Source: Phycisphaerae bacterium (lineage in GTDB: Bacteria; Planctomycetota; Phycisphaerae; Sedimentisphaerales; Sedimentisphaeraceae). Taken from it: a stretch of 64,000 nucleotides of DNA. Of the stretch, positions 8,748 through 17,847 are shown piece by piece. How positions within the stretch are numbered: the stretch's first letter is position 1; each line of letters begins with the position of its first letter. Both the position numbers and the translations under genes were made by a program. The notes below the pieces were generated by a model that was not told the origin of the DNA, did no database searches, and was given only the letters and a program-made list of their open reading frames with translations. Location of the stretch: the NCBI GenBank assembly GCA_027078365.1, contig JALWYQ010000045.1, forward strand, positions 29,984-93,983, read 5' to 3'.

Positions 8748-10007
8748 TTAGTTGTCAAGATTAACAAAACGCTCTGGCAGTGGGAATGCCGAGCAGAGCT
8801 CTTTGACTTCATTAGCCACTTTTTCGATTGCTTGCGCATCATCTACATTGTTGGCAATGTCGTTAAAGAACTTAGCAATCACATCCATCTGCTCTTCCTT
8901 CATGCCTCTAGTGGTAACTGCAGGTGTTCCGATTCTGACACCACTAGGGTTAAATGGTGAAGCTGGGTCGTTTGGTATTGTGTTGCAGTTTGATATGATA
9001 TTTGCCATATCAAGGGCCTTGCTCATCTGCTTACCCTTGATGCCTTTGTTTCTCATATCAATTAAAATCAAGTGATTATCTGTGCCACCTGAAACTAAAT
9101 CAAAACCATATTCCATAAGTTTTTCTGCTAGTCTCTTAGCGTTTTTAACTATCTGTTTTGCGTAATCAGCAAAATCATTAGTAGCGGCCTCTGCCATAGC
9201 TACTGCGATTCCTGAGATTGTGTGCATGTGAGGGCCACCTTGCATACCAGGGAATACTGATTTATCTACTGCAGATGCGAGAGCTTCTTTGCACATAAGC
9301 ATTCCACCGCGTGGACCACGCAGTGTTTTGTGTGTTGTTGTTGATACGATATCTGCATACGGAACTGGACTCATATGAACTCCACCAGCGACAAGACCAG
9401 CGATATGTGCGATATCGCTGACTAGATAAGCGCCAACGCTATCGGCTATTTCTCTAAATGCTTTGAAGTCTATCTCTCTTGGATAGGCAGTTGCGCCTGA
9501 GATTATAACCTTTGGCTTGTGTTTCTTTGCAAGATCGGCAATCTCATCGTAGTCAAACATTCCGGTATCGTCGTTAACTTTGTACTGAACAGAGTTGAAT
9601 ACTTTACCAGTTGCGCTAACCTTCCAACCGTGTGTTAGGTGTCCGCCTTCTGGAAGAGAAAGTCCCATTATGGTATCGCCTGGTTGGCAGATTGCCATGT
9701 ATGCTGCCATGTTCGCAACAGAGCCAGAATACGGCTGGACATTTACGTGGTCCGCAGAGAAGACTTTCTTTGCTCTCTCAATTGCTAGAGTCTCAATTTG
9801 GTCTGTAATGCGCTGACCTTCATAATATCTTCTGCCAGGGTACCCCTCAGCATATTTGTTTGTCAAACAGCTTCCAGTGGCATTCATGACTGCTTGTGAG
9901 ACATAATTCTCTGAAGGTATGAGCCTGATTGCGCCATCTTGACGCAATTTTTCTTCTTTAATCAATTCTGCTATTTTAGGGTCTTGTTGCTCTAGAGCAC
10001 TCAACAT
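8748..10007 (-). CDS. glyA: Serine hydroxymethyltransferase
   Basis: IRLIPSENYVSQAV, STTTHKTLRGPRGG PLP-lysine motif, PEGGHLTHG. Confidence 0.97.
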   Translation of the reverse strand: MLSALEQQDPKIAELIKEEKLRQDGAIRLIPSENYVSQAVMNATGSCLTNKYAEGYPGRRYYEGQRITDQIETLAIERAKKVFSADHVNVQPYSGSVANMAAYMAICQPGDTIMGLSLPEGGHLTHGWKVSATGKVFNSVQYKVNDDTGMFDYDEIADLAKKHKPKVIISGATAYPREIDFKAFREIADSVGAYLVSDIAHIAGLVAGGVHMSPVPYADIVSTTTHKTLRGPRGGMLMCKEALASAVDKSVFPGMQGGPHMHTISGIAVAMAEAATNDFADYAKQIVKNAKRLAEKLMEYGFDLVSGGTDNHLILIDMRNKGIKGKQMSKALDMANIISNCNTIPNDPASPFNPSGVRIGTPAVTTRGMKEEQMDVIAKFFNDIANNVDDAQAIEKVANEVKELCSAFPLPERFVNLDN

Positions 10008-10281
10008 TGTACTTTCTCCGAAGATTTAATTATATTGGCAGTTGCAAAACCACCTAATCAAAAATTTCTAAAAACTCATTCCTTTTTAGGATTCCCACAG
10101 AGGAGAGACCTAACAACGAACCGAGCCCAACAAACGTGTCTTTATATCATAGAATTAGCCGTGCAACAAGTTTATTTAATTGACATTAAAGCATTTAATA
10201 GCTAGGATAATCCGCAAATAACATGGGGTGTTTCTATCGCTGCGCATTGATTGTGCAGCAAATGAACTTGAGTGAGTATTT

Positions 10282-11679
10282 ATGAACGAACATGACATTG
10301 AAGTATCAACCCAAAAGGCGTTAGCGTTTTTTGACCGCGGGGAACAAGTTGCCTCTACCGATAATTTCGACTATGCAATCGAAATGTATCTTGAGGGAAT
10401 AAAGCGTGCGCCTGATGAGCTAGAGCTAGGCCATATTCCCCTTAGGCGGGTTGCGTTGATACGTCAGGGCAAAGGTGGAAAAAAACCATCGATGCTTGAG
10501 AGGCTCAAGAAGAGAAACGCCAAGGATCCGCTTGAAGAACTAATCAACGCCGAAGGATTACTCGCTAAAGACCCCGATAATCTAGGTTATGCGCAGGATA
10601 TGTTGAGGGCAGCGATTAAAGGCGGTTGGCATAGAACTGCTGGTTGGTTAGCAGATTTAATATTTAGCGCAATTAGAAATCAAGACAAGCCAAACGTTGC
10701 AGAACTGCAATTCCTTAAAGATTGTTACGAGAAATTGCAAAAATACGACTTGGCCGTTGCAGCTGCAATGCTTGCCGCTGCTACAGACCCCGATAATGGG
10801 ACCTTGGCAGATGAGGTTAAGAACGTAAGTGCAAGGGCGACGATGTTTAAGGGGAAATACGACCAGGGCAAGGACTTTAGCGATTCGATAAAGAACAAAG
10901 AGTCTCAAGAGCTCTTGCATGCCCAAGATGCTGTGGTTAAGAGCGATGATTACAAGGCTAAAGCGGTGACAGCTGCTCGTCAAAAGCTTGAAAATGAACC
11001 TAACTCGTATGTTAATAGGGTTAAGCTTTGCGATGCTCTTGTTGAACTAGGCGATAGAGAAAGCTACAATGAAGCGGTTGCTTTGCTGGATAAATATTAC
11101 AGAGAAACCAAAGATTTTGCATATAGAAGACATCTTGGTGAGATTGAGATTAAGCACCTTAGAAAAAAACTTGAAACAGCTCGACGAAATTATTCTAAAA
11201 ATACAGGTGATAAAAATCTTGAGAATGAAGTGCGCAGGCTAACTGCTGAGCTAAACAAGTTAGAATTTGATCATTTCGAACTTTGCGTCAAGAATTACCC
11301 GACAGAGTTAAAGTATAAATACGAGCTTGCTATACGGTATCTTCTCAGGAGAGATTTTGACCATGCTATTCCTTTATTTCAGGAAGTACGCAAGGAGCCA
11401 AGACTGAAATTTTTTGCAATGAACAAACTTGGTATTTGCTTCTTTCACAAAGCTTGGTATGATGACGCAATTGATATATTTAAGGAAGCTATTGACAGTT
11501 ACGAAATTAATGACGATGATATAGCGAAAGAGCTTAGATATAATCTTGCCCGTTCGTTGGAAGAGTCAGAAAAGTATGAAGAAGCTCTCGAAGTCTTTAG
11601 AAAGTTGGCACAGATTGATTTTGCATACAAAGACGTTAGTCAACGAATTGATGCTTTGAGAAAAAAGCAAGGGCAATAA
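10282..11679 (+). CDS. Tetratricopeptide-repeat protein
   Basis: 465 aa with repeated TPR-like helices (FDYAIEMYLEGIKRAPDE, WYDDAIDIFKEAIDSYE, YEEALEVFRKLAQ). Confidence 0.8.
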   Translation: MNEHDIEVSTQKALAFFDRGEQVASTDNFDYAIEMYLEGIKRAPDELELGHIPLRRVALIRQGKGGKKPSMLERLKKRNAKDPLEELINAEGLLAKDPDNLGYAQDMLRAAIKGGWHRTAGWLADLIFSAIRNQDKPNVAELQFLKDCYEKLQKYDLAVAAAMLAAATDPDNGTLADEVKNVSARATMFKGKYDQGKDFSDSIKNKESQELLHAQDAVVKSDDYKAKAVTAARQKLENEPNSYVNRVKLCDALVELGDRESYNEAVALLDKYYRETKDFAYRRHLGEIEIKHLRKKLETARRNYSKNTGDKNLENEVRRLTAELNKLEFDHFELCVKNYPTELKYKYELAIRYLLRRDFDHAIPLFQEVRKEPRLKFFAMNKLGICFFHKAWYDDAIDIFKEAIDSYEINDDDIAKELRYNLARSLEESEKYEEALEVFRKLAQIDFAYKDVSQRIDALRKKQGQ

Positions 11680-11739
11680 AATATGATAACCTCTCAGTCA
11701 AAAGAGATTAAATAGTAGTTAGAAAATCAGGAGAAAAAG

Positions 11740-12015
11740 GTGGCACATTCTTTATCAGCCAAAAAAAGAGTAAGACAGAACCAAAAGGCTAGAGCGATTA
11801 ATAGAGTTCGCAAGAGTCAGGTTAAAACTGCGATTAAGAAATTTGAACTTGCGCTCAAATCTGGTGATGTTGCTGTCGCAAAAGAGCAGTTCCGTTTAAC
11901 TGTAAAGAAGATTGATCAAGTTGCGGACACAAGCACAATGCATAAAGGTACTGCTTCTCGCAAGAAATCTCGTCTTGCTAGAAGATTAAATGCAATGATT
12001 GCAAAGAGTAAGTAA
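11740..12015 (+). CDS. rpsT: 30S ribosomal protein S20 (GTG start)
   Basis: AHSLSAKKRVRQNQKARAINRVRKSQVKTAIKKFE and DTSTMHKGTASRKKSRLARRLN; AGGAG upstream of GTG. Confidence 0.96.
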   Translation: MAHSLSAKKRVRQNQKARAINRVRKSQVKTAIKKFELALKSGDVAVAKEQFRLTVKKIDQVADTSTMHKGTASRKKSRLARRLNAMIAKSK

Positions 12016-12040
12016 TTACTCTTTAATTATCTTGTTGCCA

Positions 12041-12077
12041 AAAAAGCGTCCAACCGCTTAACGATTGGACGCTTTTT
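12041..12077 (+). terminator. Rho-independent terminator of rpsT
   Basis: AAAAAGCGTCCAA...TTGGACGCTTTTT. Confidence 0.9.
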
Positions 12078-12110
12078 ATTATGCGAAGATTTAGGTAATA
12101 TAAAATCTAA

Positions 12111-13511
12111 CTACCACGTTGTATTCACTTGGTAGCTAATTGATGCTGCGGAGTCGGCATCTATCTTTACTTTGAATCTTGCAGTATAGGCATCAATCAT
12201 TTCATATTCTATCGATGCTTCTTTGATTGTTAGGTTTTGATTCCTGCCCACCTTTTCATCAACATAAACAGTAACTGCGCTGTCCTTGCGATTTTTAAGT
12301 GTTATTTCTCTGGTTAGTCTGTTGTAGTTGTTGCCGTGCTTGGCTTTTGTTATTTTCATTTCTGGGACAATATCAAAAGCGTTGCCTATGTAGAGAGAGA
12401 TCTTTTCTTTCCTAGCGGTATGGTCAATAAAATCTTCGCCAACAAATTCAAGCCCGCCATCGGCGTCGTCTCTTTTGAATACTCGAATCTTTCCTTTTGG
12501 AAGCGCAATTCCAAGTGAGTTTTCCTTTGTATTTTCAAATTCCAATTTAGTTTTTACTTTATCACCTTTGGCAGGGTAGGAATACTGTGAAAGCTCATAG
12601 ACATATATCTTTTTGGTTGCTATAGAAGGTGTTGGTTTGATAAATTGTATCTGTTTGATTTGGTTGTTTTCGATAGTTGACTCTCTATCTAGGGTGTACA
12701 TGTGGTATTCCATAAACGCCTTTTCTTGGAAGCCGCTTTCTTTGAATGAATCCATGGCGAGAACCATGCTTTCTCTTTGTTTATAGTTGGCAGATTTAAC
12801 CCTGCGCACATCGCCAGCTATGAGTTTTATTTTAGCATCTTTGTAGCTAGCGCCGCTTTTATTGTTTATCGTTACCCAGCCGCTAAGTTCGATTGAATCT
12901 TCATTAGCATTTAATATTGCCAAATAATCACTTTTCCAACCTATTCCTTCGGTTGTGTATGTCGTCTGGCAAAGCTCATTTGATGTTGTGTTTGAGTTGA
13001 CTAGCCATAGCAATGTTGGTTTTGTTACGAGATTTCCGGGTAAATTTTTAAGCATGATATTGGCAACATTAGAGCGGTTTGTAACATTCAGTCCATCGTC
13101 GGTTTCTATTACCAATTCATTTCCAATAAAGGAAAGGAGTCTGCCCTCAATAATTGAACCAGAGTCCGAACCACTGCCTTTAGTGTATATGGTTACATCT
13201 TGATTTACATAGCGTTTCAGAAGGGCATTAAAACTAACTAAATCGTAATTGTAATTTTGCTCAAGGATAGTTATTTCACCGCTACTGTTTACTGTATTAA
13301 ATATTACGCTGGTCGGGTCAATCAACGCAGCAACATCGGAAAAGCAAACCTTATTCTTTCCCTGTTTAAATTCTATAAGGCGAGTGTCTTTTACTACGGC
13401 AAAGTTATTGTTGTAGATAGTTATAGCAATTGACTCATCTTTCTGTGATTGTGCAAAAAGATTTTGGGACACAACTGCTAATGCTAGTAGGATTGTGATT
13501 GTTTTTTTCAT
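12111..13511 (-). CDS. DUF4139 domain-containing secreted protein
   Basis: Signal peptide MKKTITILLALAVVSQNLFA; IYNNNFAVVKDTR...V.F.DVAALIDPTSV; YTTEGIGWKSDYLA; start reassigned to ATG 13511 behind GGAG. Confidence 0.85.
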   Translation of the reverse strand: MKKTITILLALAVVSQNLFAQSQKDESIAITIYNNNFAVVKDTRLIEFKQGKNKVCFSDVAALIDPTSVIFNTVNSSGEITILEQNYNYDLVSFNALLKRYVNQDVTIYTKGSGSDSGSIIEGRLLSFIGNELVIETDDGLNVTNRSNVANIMLKNLPGNLVTKPTLLWLVNSNTTSNELCQTTYTTEGIGWKSDYLAILNANEDSIELSGWVTINNKSGASYKDAKIKLIAGDVRRVKSANYKQRESMVLAMDSFKESGFQEKAFMEYHMYTLDRESTIENNQIKQIQFIKPTPSIATKKIYVYELSQYSYPAKGDKVKTKLEFENTKENSLGIALPKGKIRVFKRDDADGGLEFVGEDFIDHTARKEKISLYIGNAFDIVPEMKITKAKHGNNYNRLTREITLKNRKDSAVTVYVDEKVGRNQNLTIKEASIEYEMIDAYTARFKVKIDADSAASISYQVNTTW

Positions 13512-13662
13512 GATTTTTCTCCGTAATAAAAAGTGTGCGAGTTTCAAGGGTAATCACTTTTCTCCTAGAATGCAAATTTAAGTTTCAAAGACCGTCTTTT
13601 TGACTATAATGGGCTTACATACTTAGACCTCTTAGAGGAAGGAAAGTTCCGGAGAAAATTAT

Positions 13663-15861
13663 ATGAAGATAGCCTACTCTATTGTTCGAATTGCTACTGT
13701 ATTATTGTTGCGTCTTACCACCCGAATGAGAATTTTTGGAAAGGAGAATCTCTCAGCTCATAGTGGGCAGTTGATTGTGAGTAATCATAGATCTTTCTTA
13801 GACGGCATTCTTTTGGCAATTGCGAGTGGTAGAAAAATTCGATTCTTTGTCGATAGCTATTACTACAGCAAGAAACCTACATATTTTATAGCCCGCGCAT
13901 TTGGAGCGATACCAATAGATTTTTCACAAGACAGAGAAACTCTAGAGTCTTCAATGCAAGTGGCAGTTGATGCTATAAATGATTCGGAGACGGTTTGTTT
14001 CTTTGCGGAATCCGATGTTACCAAGATAGGTTTTTTACGTAGGTTTAAAGATGAGTTCACTTATATTTCTAAAAAGACAAACACAGAAATTATTCCAGCA
14101 TACATAGATGGCAGTGAGCTGATTGGAAATATTGGATTCAATGCTAGACGTCTATCAGTTGGCAGATTCTCTCGTTACAGAGTTGCTATTCATTTTGGAA
14201 AAGCCCTTTCTAGTAACGCAACAGCTAAAGAAGTTTATCAAAAGGTTAGTCTTCTTGGATGTGATTATTTTGAGAAACTCAAGAGAGAGAGAAAATCTCT
14301 TGGATATCGTTTCATAGCAACGGCAAGACGCAATCTGTTGCGCACAAGTATTAGCGATTCTATGGGCGCAAAACTATCTTATGCAAAATTATTGATGGCT
14401 TCTGTTGTTTTTGCAGAGAAGGTAAAACGCTCATCTAGAAATGAGGAATGTGTAGGAGTGCTTTTGCCAAGTAGTTGCCCGGCAGTTATTGTTAATCTAG
14501 CAATAGCGATTACGGGTAAAGTAATTGTTAATTTAAATTATACTGCATCTAAAGCTGCAAGGGATCTCGCTGTCCAAGAATGTGATTTGCAAAGTATTTA
14601 CACTTCGAGAAAATTTCTAAAAAAACTACCCGACATTGAAGAAAGACCAGAATACATATATCTTGAAGATTTTGTCAAAGAGATAACCAAATTAGATAGA
14701 ATTGTTGCATTCTTTAAGGCCATACTTTTTCCTAAGAGAGTACTGTGTAGTCAGGATGGTTTCACCGCAGATTCAATTGCGACGATAATTTATTCTTCTG
14801 GCAGTAGCGGCAGGGCAAAGGGGGTAATGCTGAGTCATCATAACATTATCTCCAATGTTGAGGCTGCGCAGATGGTATTCAATATTAAACGCGAGGATTC
14901 GTTGTGTGGAGTATTGCCATTTTTTCACAGCTTTGGATTTACATGTACAATATGGCTTCCACTCTTAAGTGGGGCATCGGCTAGCTATATTCCAAACCCT
15001 TTAGAGGCTCTAACTGTAGCAAAGGTGGCTCGTGAAAATAAGAGTAGCATTCTACTTGCAACTCCAACATTCATCTCAAACTACACCCGTAGGATTAATA
15101 GTGAAGATTTTGCATCTTTGCGTATAGTCCTTGTCGGAGCAGAAAAACTCAAAAAGAAGGTTGCTGATGCTTTTACCGCTAAATTTGGAAAGGAACTTCT
15201 AGAGGGCTACGGCGCGACAGAGTTGTCTCCTGTTACCACTCTCAATATGACTAACATAGAAACTCACAATGGCATACAGATAGCAAATAAAGCATGCACG
15301 GTTGGCATGGCAGTTCCAGGTGTTGCGCTTAAGGTTGTTGATGTTGATACTTGTAAAAATCTTGGTTTTGACAAGCAAGGGCTTCTCAGCGTTAAGGGGC
15401 CTAACGTTATGATTGGCTACAAAAATATGCAACGAGAAACGCAAGATGTTCTTCAAGATGGCTGGTATTGTACAGGTGATATTGCAAAGATTGATGAAGA
15501 TGGTTTTGTAAGTATTGTAGATAGGCTCAGCCGCTTTAGTAAGATAGGTGGTGAGATGGTTGCGCACGTTGTAGTCGAAGAGTTCTTTATGAATCTTGGT
15601 GATTGGGACCATCAGGTGGTAGCTATCAGCAGCGTTCCTGACGATAGAAAAGGTGAGCAACTTGTTGTGTTGTATCTTGAAGAAATTGAAGACTACATTG
15701 ATGATTTTCATGAGAAGATTACAGCGAGCGACTTAGCAAATATCTATAAACCGAAAAGAAGCAATTATTTTGCAGTTGAGAGTTTCCCAATTCTTGGTTC
15801 TGGAAAATTAGATATTCTTGGATTGCGCAGACTTGCTCTAGATGCAAAGTTAAGGGAATAA
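13663..15861 (+). CDS. Fused PlsC-type acyltransferase / AMP-dependent acyl-ACP or acyl-CoA synthetase (Aas-like)
   Basis: N-terminal SNHRSFLDG (HX4D) acyltransferase motif; C-terminal IIYSSGSSGRAKGVMLSH, YGATELSP, GWYCTGDIAKIDEDGFVSIVDR motifs. Confidence 0.9.
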   Translation: MKIAYSIVRIATVLLLRLTTRMRIFGKENLSAHSGQLIVSNHRSFLDGILLAIASGRKIRFFVDSYYYSKKPTYFIARAFGAIPIDFSQDRETLESSMQVAVDAINDSETVCFFAESDVTKIGFLRRFKDEFTYISKKTNTEIIPAYIDGSELIGNIGFNARRLSVGRFSRYRVAIHFGKALSSNATAKEVYQKVSLLGCDYFEKLKRERKSLGYRFIATARRNLLRTSISDSMGAKLSYAKLLMASVVFAEKVKRSSRNEECVGVLLPSSCPAVIVNLAIAITGKVIVNLNYTASKAARDLAVQECDLQSIYTSRKFLKKLPDIEERPEYIYLEDFVKEITKLDRIVAFFKAILFPKRVLCSQDGFTADSIATIIYSSGSSGRAKGVMLSHHNIISNVEAAQMVFNIKREDSLCGVLPFFHSFGFTCTIWLPLLSGASASYIPNPLEALTVAKVARENKSSILLATPTFISNYTRRINSEDFASLRIVLVGAEKLKKKVADAFTAKFGKELLEGYGATELSPVTTLNMTNIETHNGIQIANKACTVGMAVPGVALKVVDVDTCKNLGFDKQGLLSVKGPNVMIGYKNMQRETQDVLQDGWYCTGDIAKIDEDGFVSIVDRLSRFSKIGGEMVAHVVVEEFFMNLGDWDHQVVAISSVPDDRKGEQLVVLYLEEIEDYIDDFHEKITASDLANIYKPKRSNYFAVESFPILGSGKLDILGLRRLALDAKLRE

Positions 15862-16012
15862 ATTCTAATAGCTATAAAAACATCAAGTCTCAGTTTTTCT
15901 TACGCCTTTAGCGTCATTTGCATCAGTTGCGTTAAAAAAGAGCGAGCGTAGCTTTCAAACGCTAATAGATACTGCTTTAGCTTCCAAATCAATAGTTGCC
16001 TTCATGGTAAAA

Positions 16013-16050
16013 AAAGAGCCGAGTTTAGGAGTCTAAACCCGGCTTTTCTT
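16013..16050 (-). terminator. Rho-independent terminator downstream of the lrp-like gene (possibly bidirectional)
   Basis: AAAAGAGCCGaGTTTAG-gagt-CTAAACcCGGCTTTTCTTTT. Confidence 0.75.
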
Positions 16051-16485
16051 TTATACCCACTTGTTAAAACTCTTGAGAGTTAGAAATGTTTCAGTTTTTG
16101 AGATGCCATCAATATTCGAGAGTTGCTCGGTCAAAAACTTGATTAAGCCCTTGTTCGAATCGACTAAAACCTCAATCATAATATCATAGTGTCCAGATAA
16201 GATTGATACAGAGATTACATTTTCTAGTTTAAGAATTTCTTTTGCCTTTGCTTCCAAGAGCTTCGATTCTGAGATAACAACAGTTACAATTGCAAGCTGT
16301 TGGTTTTCTAGAATCTCTGGGTTCCTAAGCGCCCGTATCTTGATAATGCCAGCATCTTGAAGTTTTTTTATTCTTTGACGGATAGTTCCTTCTGAAACTC
16401 CAAGTTCATTCGCTATGGCAGTATTAGATTTATGCTCATTTGAGAGAAGGTCTATAATCTGCCAATCAGTTTTATCTGGTTGCAT
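16051..16485 (-). CDS. Lrp/AsnC family transcriptional regulator
   Basis: DWQIIDLLSNEHKSNTAIANELGVSEGTIRQRIKKLQDAGII HTH plus RAM-like C-terminal domain; adjacent to ald. Confidence 0.93.
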   Translation of the reverse strand: MQPDKTDWQIIDLLSNEHKSNTAIANELGVSEGTIRQRIKKLQDAGIIKIRALRNPEILENQQLAIVTVVISESKLLEAKAKEILKLENVISVSILSGHYDIMIEVLVDSNKGLIKFLTEQLSNIDGISKTETFLTLKSFNKWV

Positions 16486-16491
16486 CTGTAT

Positions 16492-17607
16492 TTACTCCAA
16501 AACTAACTCTGGAGCAGTATAGTCTATACCTAGACTTTTAGCAACACCTTCATAGACGCATTTGCCATTGTATATGTTGAGTCCGTTGAGTACACTTTTG
16601 CTCATCTTGCAAGCCTTCTCTAGTCCATTGTCTGCTATTAACAGGCCATATTCTAGAGTCGTGCTTGTTAGGGCAATTGTTGATGTTAGTGCAACTGCTC
16701 CAGGCATATTTGCCACACAATAGTGAACTACATCATCAATTGTAAAAATTGGGTTATCGTGAGTTGTTGGCTTTGTAGTCTCAAAACATCCACCTTGGTC
16801 CACTGCGACATCAACAACAACCGCTCCTTTTTTCATGTCCTTTAGGTGTTCACGTTTAATTAGCTTTGGAGCTTTTCTTCCTGGCAAGAGTACTGCGCCA
16901 ATAACTAGGTCTGCATCAACGATAGAGTTGTAAATGTTTGCGTCTGTACTGTAGAGCGTGTTAACACGTGAGCCGAAGATGTCGTCGAAATATTCAAGCC
17001 TTTTTGAGCTTATGTCCAGAATGGTAACATTTGCACCGCAACCAATCGCCATCTTGCAGGCGTTTATTCCAACTACACCACCACCAATAATGACGATATT
17101 ACCGCGTTTAACGCCCGGAACACCTCCAAGAAGTACGCCTCTGCCACCAAATGGCTTTTCAAGGTATTTCGCGCCTTCTTGAACAGAAAGACGCCCAGCA
17201 ATCTCGCTCATTGGCTTCAAGCATGGGAGTTGGTTGTCGGCGTTGGTTATTGTCTCGTATGCGACAGCCTTGACGTTGTTTTTCATCAGAGATTCTGTCA
17301 ATGGCATATCCGCAGCAAGGTGCAGGTATGTGTATAGGATTTGTCCTTCATGGAAAAGGTCATATTCCTGAGCTATTGGCTCTTTTACCTTAATTATCAT
17401 GTCGCATGCATCGGTGATTTCCCTTGGTGTCGAAGCTATTGTCGCGCCGGCAGCGATATATTCACTGTCTTGAAATCCAGCATGCTCTCCGGCTTGAGTT
17501 TCCACCATCACTTCGTGGCCATGTGCAACATATGCTGCCACGCAAGAAGGTGTGAGGCCAACTCTGTATTCATGTGTTTTGATTTCTTTAATAGTTCCAA
17601 TTTTCAT
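16492..17607 (-). CDS. ald: Alanine dehydrogenase
   Basis: MKIGTIKEIKTHEYRVGLTP; GGVPGVKRGNIVIIGGGVVGINA; VVVDVAVDQGGCFETTKPTTH. Confidence 0.97.
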   Translation of the reverse strand: MKIGTIKEIKTHEYRVGLTPSCVAAYVAHGHEVMVETQAGEHAGFQDSEYIAAGATIASTPREITDACDMIIKVKEPIAQEYDLFHEGQILYTYLHLAADMPLTESLMKNNVKAVAYETITNADNQLPCLKPMSEIAGRLSVQEGAKYLEKPFGGRGVLLGGVPGVKRGNIVIIGGGVVGINACKMAIGCGANVTILDISSKRLEYFDDIFGSRVNTLYSTDANIYNSIVDADLVIGAVLLPGRKAPKLIKREHLKDMKKGAVVVDVAVDQGGCFETTKPTTHDNPIFTIDDVVHYCVANMPGAVALTSTIALTSTTLEYGLLIADNGLEKACKMSKSVLNGLNIYNGKCVYEGVAKSLGIDYTAPELVLE

Positions 17608-17847
17608 ATTGACTCCTAGTTCGAATTTTTCGTTAATCGTATTAAAAATGCAATATACTACGAAAAACGTAGAAAGTCAACGGTTGTTGCTATTTTTTAG
17701 AAAATAAATCTTGTCGTAACTCTACGCTAGGGTTATTTGCATCCAAGAAGCTCTCTTTTTATCATAACTCTTTAGTTGTGCCGATATTACCAATAGTGTT
17801 TAAAGTTGGAAATTCCAATTAATCTTTCTTAGAGTCAAAGGATTACG

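Noticed and set aside
10020-10281. Possible riboswitch or small RNA in the glyA/TPR divergent intergenic region
   Set aside because: GC-richer block (about 10090-10140, GGATTCCCACAGAGGAGAGACC...) is noticeable, but I could not match a glycine, THF or SAM riboswitch consensus.
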